Below, one piece after another: positions 58,998-64,000 of a stretch of DNA of 64,000 bases (position 1 is its first letter; every line of letters starts with the position of its first letter). The notes under the pieces are model-generated. The model did no database searches, had not been told where the DNA came from, and was given only the letters and a program-made list of their open reading frames with translations. The stretch spans positions 113,606 through 177,605 of the forward strand of contig NZ_VTSR01000010.1 in the NCBI RefSeq assembly GCF_008329715.1, in the 5' to 3' direction. The stretch comes from Gimesia chilikensis (GTDB taxonomy: Bacteria; Planctomycetota; Planctomycetia; Planctomycetales; Planctomycetaceae). A program made the position numbers and the translations under genes.

Positions 58998-61900
58998 ATG
59001 TCAGGTAAACCGACTCTCTGGTGGGCCCTGCTGGGAGTGCTGCTCTCACTCGTCATGCCGACGGTCGGCAGTGCCATCGTACTCCTGTTTTATCCGGACA
59101 CCCGCTTCGCCCACCTGCCCGTGCATTCGCTGCTGGAAACATCGGGCGGACTGATGGCGGTCGCGATTGCCGGCATCCTCATGGTGGAATCCCGCCGTAA
59201 GCCGGAAGCGGTCTGCTATCTGTCGATGGCCAGTGCCCTGATTGCGATGGGCGTGCTCGATACATTTCATGCGGCTGTGGAACCGGGCAATGCTTTTGTC
59301 TGGCTGCACAGCGTCGCTACCCTTGCGGGAGGGGTGATCTTCGCTACTGTCTGGATCAGTTATGCCCCGCTGTCGGGCCGGCTCTCTCAGGCACTGATCT
59401 GGCTGATCCTGCTGACCAGCTGCCTGCTGGGACTGCATGCCTGCGTGTTCCCCACTCAACTGCCATCGATGATTAGTGAGGGTAACTTTACTCCACTGGC
59501 GCGGGCACTCAACATCTGTGGCGGCGTGGGATTTCTGATCGCGGGCCTGTTTTTTATTGTGCGGTTCCATAAAACAGCGCAGCATGAATCGTGGCTGTTT
59601 GCCGTGCATACGATGTTGCTGGGGGCAGCGGGGATTCTGTTCGAAATGTCGGCACTGTGGGACATGGCCTGGTGGTGGTGGCATTTTCTGCGGATCAGTG
59701 CGTATATCGCTGCCCTCGCGTTTGCACTGCGGGCGTACCACGCCACGGAGCAGCAACTGATCGATCTCAACCGGCGTCTGCGGACCTCCAATGAGCGGCT
59801 GGATCAGACCGTTGCCCGACGCACTCAGGAACTGGAGGCCAAAGAAGAGCGGTTCAAGCTGGCTGTTGCGGGTTCCACCGACGGACTGTGGGACTGGGAT
59901 CTGCTGACCAATAAGGTCTATTACGCGACCCGCTTCAAGGAACTGCTGGGCCTCACGGAAGAGGAAATGGGCGACGACTTTTTCGAGTTTGAATATCGTC
60001 TGCATCCCGATGATCTCACCCCGACCAAAGCCGCCCTCAGCCGACACATTGAACGACGTAAACCGTATGACGTGGAGTACCGACTTCAGTTGAAAAACGG
60101 GGCTTACCGCTGGTTTCGTGCCCGCGGGCAGGCGATCTGGGATGACCGGGGACGTGCTGTGCGGATGGCGGGATCGATTACCGATATTCACGACCAGAAG
60201 CTGGCCGAAGCCGCGCTTGAATACGAACAGTTTCTACTGGAAACACTGCTCACCTATCTGCCCGATGAAATCATGTTCAAAGATACCGAAGGCCGGTTCC
60301 TGCGCGTGAGTGCGGCGCTTGCCCGACGGCTGGGGATTGAGAATCCCAAAGAGATGGAGGGGCTCTCCAACTTCGATTTCTTCCCCGCGGACTACGCCCG
60401 GAAACGCCTCGCGCAGGAACGGGATCTGATGCAGAATGGAATCGACATGTTACGCCGGGAAGAGAGCCTGGAGGGGCCAAACGGGAAGAATCTCACCATG
60501 CTGACCACAAAAATCCCGCTGCGGAACCGCAAGGGAAAAGTCATTGGAACCTTTGGCATCGCACACGATATTACCGAGATCAAACGGGCTGAAGAACGCT
60601 TTCGGCTCGTTGTGGAAGCGACGCCGAACCCGATTCTGCTGGTGAACCCCGCGGGCACGATCCAGCTGGCCAACTGGGCTGCGTTCCAGATGTTTGGTTA
60701 CCACCTGGATGTGTTGATCGGTATGACACTGGAAAACCTGTTCTCCCAGCACTCGGGGGACGTGGAAATTCAGAACCTGCGTGAGCTGCTGAATCATCCG
60801 CGGGCGAGATTACTCTACGAGCCCCAGGAAGTGAACGGCGTCTGTCAGGACGGGAAGCTGATTCCCCTGGAAGTCCGGCTGATTCCCGTGGAAATCGACG
60901 ACGAGCAACTGGTGCTGATCAGCCTGTTCGACATGACGGTGCATAAACAGATTGACGAAACTCTGCAGCGGGCCCGGCTGGCCGCTGAGCAGGCGAATGA
61001 AGAAAAGAGCCGCTTCCTGGCCAATATGAGTCACGAGATCCGCACGCCATTGAATGCGATCATCGGCATCTCTGAGCTGCTGCTCGATGATTCACCAACA
61101 CCCCAGCAGCGGGAATTTTTGACGATCGTACTGGAATCGGGCGAATCGCTGCTTTCGATCATTAACGATCTCATCGATATCTCCAAAATTGAGGCAGGGA
61201 AACTCGAACTGGAAGCGGTTCCCTTTGATCTGCGGGAAGAGATCGGCAAGGTCTTTCGGTTGCTCAGTTCTCATAATCGGGAGAAAGATCTGGCGATCAC
61301 GTGGGAGGTACATGAGGCAGTACCGCAGACTCTGATTGGTGACCCCGTGCACCTGAGACAGGTGTTGATGAACCTCGTGGGGAATGCGATCAAGTTCACA
61401 CCTGAAGGGGAAGTCCATCTGGAGGTCACTCGCGAAGCCGTTGATGACGAGGGCCGAGTAACGCTGCTGTTTGAGGTTCGGGATACGGGCATCGGCATTC
61501 CCGCTGAGCACCTGGAGCGGATTTTCTCTCGGTTCGTGCAGGCGGACTCTTCGACCACGCGTCAGTTTGGCGGTTCGGGACTGGGCCTGACGATCACTGC
61601 CGGCATCGTCGAAGCGATGCAGGGGCGTATCTGGGCAGAGAGCGAGGAGGGCCACGGCAGTACCTTCCGCTTCACGCTCACGCTGCCGGTAGGGAACGCG
61701 TGGGAAGAGAAAGTCGCCAGTGATTCCCCTGCAACAGAAGCGTTGCCGTCTGAGAGACCGGCTTTGCAGATGAATGCAACGCTGCGGGTTCTGGTCGCCG
61801 AGGATGGAAGATCGAACCAGCGGCTGGTCAAAGCGCTGCTGGAGAAGTGGGGACATACGGTGCAAATCGCTGAAAATGGACGTCTTGCGGTAGAGCGCTG

Positions 61901-62546
61901 GCGAAGTGAGCCGTTCGATCTGATCCTGATGGATGTAACGATGCCCGAAATGGACGGGCTGGAGGCGACCGGATTGATTCGTGATGAGGAAGCGGCGAGC
62001 GATGCGCACGTTCCGATTATCGCGATGACGGCGCGGGTGATGCAGTCTGATGTGAAGGCGTGTCTTGAGTCGGGCATGGATGGCTACATTGCCAAGCCGA
62101 TTCATAAACAGGAACTCGATGCGGCTCTGGTGAAGTTCTTCCCTGCGACTGCTGTCATCGATTCAGACAACATAGCGACTAAACCGGAACCAGAGGCGTG
62201 CGAAGCTCTGGTCGACTGGCAGGAAGCGTTGCGGGTGGTCGAGGGGGACGAAGGACTGCTCTGTGAGTTGATCCGGGAAAGTCTCACCGAACTGCCTGAA
62301 TTAATGGACCGGCTGGAGCGGGATTTGAAGCACGGCGATGCCGTCCAGGCCTATCGCCACGCCCACACCACGAAAGCAGCTGCGCGAACATTCGGCATCC
62401 CTGCCCTGTTGCAACAGGCCGAACGGACTGAGGAAGCTGCCGCGAACGGGGACCTGGAAACCGTGAGTACGCAATTACCGATGCTGCGAGAGATTGTCAG
62501 TCAGGCCCTGCTGGAACTGGAGCAGCGGTTAAAGCATGAGGTTTGA
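58998..62546 (+). CDS. Hybrid sensor histidine kinase with PAS repeats, receiver and Hpt
   Basis: The 1182-residue protein starts with seven or so membrane spans (about 10-250), a MASE-like sensing region. PAS-type domains follow at about 285-395, 405-525 and 535-650. The kinase core has phosphoacceptor His679 in MSHEIRTPLNAIIG, then N-box LMNLVGNAIKF and G-box FGGSGLGL. A receiver (about 925-1045) has Asp979 in LILMDVTMPEMDG, and a C-terminal Hpt domain (about 1070-1180) has His1123 in AHTTKAAARTFG. It can thus run an internal His-Asp-His relay. Output is likely the adjacent receiver-phosphatase. AAAGG is upstream of the ATG. Confidence 0.93.
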   Translation: MSGKPTLWWALLGVLLSLVMPTVGSAIVLLFYPDTRFAHLPVHSLLETSGGLMAVAIAGILMVESRRKPEAVCYLSMASALIAMGVLDTFHAAVEPGNAFVWLHSVATLAGGVIFATVWISYAPLSGRLSQALIWLILLTSCLLGLHACVFPTQLPSMISEGNFTPLARALNICGGVGFLIAGLFFIVRFHKTAQHESWLFAVHTMLLGAAGILFEMSALWDMAWWWWHFLRISAYIAALAFALRAYHATEQQLIDLNRRLRTSNERLDQTVARRTQELEAKEERFKLAVAGSTDGLWDWDLLTNKVYYATRFKELLGLTEEEMGDDFFEFEYRLHPDDLTPTKAALSRHIERRKPYDVEYRLQLKNGAYRWFRARGQAIWDDRGRAVRMAGSITDIHDQKLAEAALEYEQFLLETLLTYLPDEIMFKDTEGRFLRVSAALARRLGIENPKEMEGLSNFDFFPADYARKRLAQERDLMQNGIDMLRREESLEGPNGKNLTMLTTKIPLRNRKGKVIGTFGIAHDITEIKRAEERFRLVVEATPNPILLVNPAGTIQLANWAAFQMFGYHLDVLIGMTLENLFSQHSGDVEIQNLRELLNHPRARLLYEPQEVNGVCQDGKLIPLEVRLIPVEIDDEQLVLISLFDMTVHKQIDETLQRARLAAEQANEEKSRFLANMSHEIRTPLNAIIGISELLLDDSPTPQQREFLTIVLESGESLLSIINDLIDISKIEAGKLELEAVPFDLREEIGKVFRLLSSHNREKDLAITWEVHEAVPQTLIGDPVHLRQVLMNLVGNAIKFTPEGEVHLEVTREAVDDEGRVTLLFEVRDTGIGIPAEHLERIFSRFVQADSSTTRQFGGSGLGLTITAGIVEAMQGRIWAESEEGHGSTFRFTLTLPVGNAWEEKVASDSPATEALPSERPALQMNATLRVLVAEDGRSNQRLVKALLEKWGHTVQIAENGRLAVERWRSEPFDLILMDVTMPEMDGLEATGLIRDEEAASDAHVPIIAMTARVMQSDVKACLESGMDGYIAKPIHKQELDAALVKFFPATAVIDSDNIATKPEPEACEALVDWQEALRVVEGDEGLLCELIRESLTELPELMDRLERDLKHGDAVQAYRHAHTTKAAARTFGIPALLQQAERTEEAAANGDLETVSTQLPMLREIVSQALLELEQRLKHEV

Positions 62547-62710
62547 GGGTGGTGGCAATTCCGTCTTACCTGGACCATTTCGGAAGTCCATCACGGATCA
62601 GGAGCATGCGCAAGGGTTTTTGACAATTCTTTCTGTGATGTGATTCTGTAATTGCCTGCCAATCTTAAAGTTGATATCGTCATTGATTGACATAAGTTTA
62701 TCACTCAGAA

Positions 62711-63883
62711 ATGAACCACAGCCCAGAAGACCAACGCATGCCTGATTATTTACTTACGGCGACCTCCCCTTCCGGCAAACGCAAGACGCAATGTATCCAG
62801 GCCGCCTCTGCACAGGAGGCGATGCATGAATTGGAGACCGATGAATACCAGGATATTGTGCTGCATACTGACGATTTTACAGCAGCACTCTCCGAACTGA
62901 TGCCACAAAAAGTATCAACAAAAGGACCGATTACCCCGGCAGATCACGTCGCTTTGCGGAATATCAGCAACTGGGGCATCTTCCTGATGATGCTGAAAAA
63001 GCAATACCAGCGCATGCTTTTAATTATCGTGTGCTGGGGCATATTCACGATACTTCTCAGATTAGTCAGCAAGTCTGGCTCCGACGGACTGATGCGGGAT
63101 CTGATGATGGTCTCGGCAGCCCTCATCGTGGCGCCCTTCGTATTTGCGATATTAACCATAGTCTTAATGCCAGCCCGAAAGTTAAAACGCGTTCTGGAAG
63201 CGACGTACTGGGGCCGGTGGGACGAGGTCCTTAAACATCTGCCCCCACTACAAAATAAAATGCCGCAGGTGGAATTCGCAGTAAGAAAAGCGGTAGCCCT
63301 GTCGGGCCTGGGGAAACTGGACGAAGCTCTGACAGTGATGGAGCCGTTTTCCGATCCCTCTAAAACACCTCACTGGATGTATCTGTCTCGGCTGGCCGAC
63401 GTCTATGAAGCCGGCGGTCAGCTGGACCACTCACTCGAGTGCCGCGCACAGGCTTATGAAGCAGATACGGGGAACAGTACATTACAACTGAGTTATGCAA
63501 ATGCATTGTTAAGGATGGATCGTGATCTGGAGCGTGCTGGTCAATTATTGGAAAATATCGAACTACTGCCGCTTAGTGACCAGCAGGAAGTAATACTCCC
63601 ACTGTTCAAAGGTCTTCTCGAACTGAATCGGGGAAATTATCGGATGGCCATTAATCAATGCACTGAAGCAATAAACCGTCTTAAGCCTTACGTAGCCAAT
63701 CAACCATACTCCCGCCTTCATGCAGACAACGCGCGCGCCTACACTGCAATCGCTCTGGCGGAGCTGGGAGAAATGGAAGAAGCCGAACGACTATATCAGT
63801 CCGCATTGCCCCGGCTGGAAGCATTGAACTCTACACAGATCATCGAGCGTTATCAGCAGGCAGTCCTGGGAAACAAAACTTAA
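62711..63883 (+). CDS. Membrane protein with TPR-like repeats
   Basis: The 390-residue protein starts at ATG 62711 (or ATG 62738, which may be better; neither has a clear ribosome-binding site). The first ~60 residues (DYLLTATSPSGKRKTQCIQAASAQEAMHEL) resemble the small N-terminal domain seen in GspF-type secretion proteins. Two spans follow at about 96-114 and 130-155. The C-terminal ~220 residues are TPR-like (ALSGLGKLDEALTVMEPF; AYEADTGNSTLQLSYANALLRMDRDLERAGQLLENI; AYTAIALAELGEMEEAERLYQSALPRLEAL). Function is unknown. 164 bases behind the kinase gene, with no terminator seen between. Confidence 0.7.
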   Translation: MNHSPEDQRMPDYLLTATSPSGKRKTQCIQAASAQEAMHELETDEYQDIVLHTDDFTAALSELMPQKVSTKGPITPADHVALRNISNWGIFLMMLKKQYQRMLLIIVCWGIFTILLRLVSKSGSDGLMRDLMMVSAALIVAPFVFAILTIVLMPARKLKRVLEATYWGRWDEVLKHLPPLQNKMPQVEFAVRKAVALSGLGKLDEALTVMEPFSDPSKTPHWMYLSRLADVYEAGGQLDHSLECRAQAYEADTGNSTLQLSYANALLRMDRDLERAGQLLENIELLPLSDQQEVILPLFKGLLELNRGNYRMAINQCTEAINRLKPYVANQPYSRLHADNARAYTAIALAELGEMEEAERLYQSALPRLEALNSTQIIERYQQAVLGNKT

Positions 63884-63901
63884 GCTATCTAGCAGCGCAC
63901 G

Positions 63902-63940
63902 AAAAAAAGCCTCATCCAGAGTTATCTGGATGAGGCTTTG
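63902..63940. terminator. Terminator between convergent genes
   Basis: A perfect 12-bp stem, AGCCTCATCCAG (63908-63919) with CTGGATGAGGCT (63926-63937), has a 6-base loop. On the minus strand it ends in a seven-base T-run, stronger than the TTT on the plus strand, so it mainly terminates the gene entering from the right, and also the TPR gene. Confidence 0.85.
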
Positions 63941-63960
63941 ATATAGCAAAAGGTTGGTGG

Positions 63961-64000
63961 TCAAGTTTTAAGAGCTTCGTCCTCATCAGGTTGTTGATCG
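63961..64000 (-). CDS. C-terminal end of a minus-strand gene, partial
   Basis: Read on the minus strand from the window edge, the frame gives DQQPDEDEALKT then TGA at 63963-63961. A strong minus-strand-oriented terminator lies 20-50 bases further on, which supports a real gene end here. The tail is acidic and too short to assign a family; the rest lies outside the window. Confidence 0.5.
   Translation of the reverse strand, partial: DQQPDEDEALKT

Noticed and set aside
59046..60191. Minus-strand frame of 381 codons
   Set aside because: Antisense to the sensor and PAS region of the hybrid kinase; no signal, span or domain; composition typical of a shadow frame.
61092..62105. Minus-strand frame of 337 codons
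   Set aside because: Antisense to the kinase core and receiver, which carry all catalytic motifs.

Overview
This window reads as chromosomal DNA of a planctomycete, most likely a Gimesia/Planctomyces-like member of the Planctomycetaceae. The basis is family content: paired DUF1501 and cytochrome-c/DUF1549/DUF1553 proteins, several DUF1559 proteins, a Rhodopirellula-type ECF sigma factor next to a FecR-like protein, a PVC-type CxxCH heme protein and a Tat-exported Gfo/Idh/MocA oxidoreductase. The genus is inference; no rRNA or other marker is present. I saw no rRNA, tRNA, CRISPR array, transposase or prophage genes. The region looks like stable core chromosome with many secreted or envelope proteins.

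Layout. 1-2.6 kb: the 3' end of a prolyl-oligopeptidase-like gene and a secreted protein with three Rid domains. 2.6-14.5 kb (minus strand): two DUF1553/DUF1501 gene pairs; the second lies in a likely operon ECF sigma - FecR - DUF1553(LamG) - DUF1501. 14.9-16.6 kb: a DUF1559 pseudopilin-like protein and a small lipoprotein. 16.6-21.1 kb (minus): PVC-type heme protein, thioredoxin-family protein and coaD. 21.3-34.8 kb: esterase, BON protein, plsY, a 1080-residue AmmeMemoRadiSam fusion, a TlpA-type protein, a HisA-like barrel, a GNAT, a PfkB kinase, and a tightly coupled TPR/RluA/FAH operon. 35.1-45.2 kb (minus): a membrane protein, four tandem DUF1559 paralogues, a PNPOx-like flavoprotein, an MFS transporter and a coupled pair of envelope-type hypotheticals. 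45.7-51.4 kb (plus): a giant FHA/coiled-coil membrane protein, a DUF1499 protein and epmA. 51.4-57.4 kb (mainly minus): another DUF1559 protein, a DEDDh exonuclease, small membrane proteins, an oxidoreductase and two hypotheticals. 57.8-63.9 kb (plus): a receiver-SpoIIE phosphatase, a hybrid histidine kinase 12 bases behind it, and a TPR membrane protein. The tail of a minus-strand gene enters at the right edge.

How the genes work together. The sigma/FecR/DUF1553/DUF1501 block looks like a self-contained ECF-controlled export module. The kinase and receiver-phosphatase pair looks like one signalling unit (sensor, phosphorelay, output phosphatase). Housekeeping functions (coaD, plsY, rluA-type, epmA) are scattered singly.

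The best candidates for something under-described are: the AmrS-AmrA-unknown-AmrB fusion with its unexplained ~200-residue central region; the giant coiled-coil protein whose FHA domain seems to lack phosphothreonine-binding residues; the exported three-Rid-domain protein lacking the catalytic arginine; and the four-gene DUF1559 array that lost the prepilin signature. All family names are from reading the translations by eye; no database search was run.
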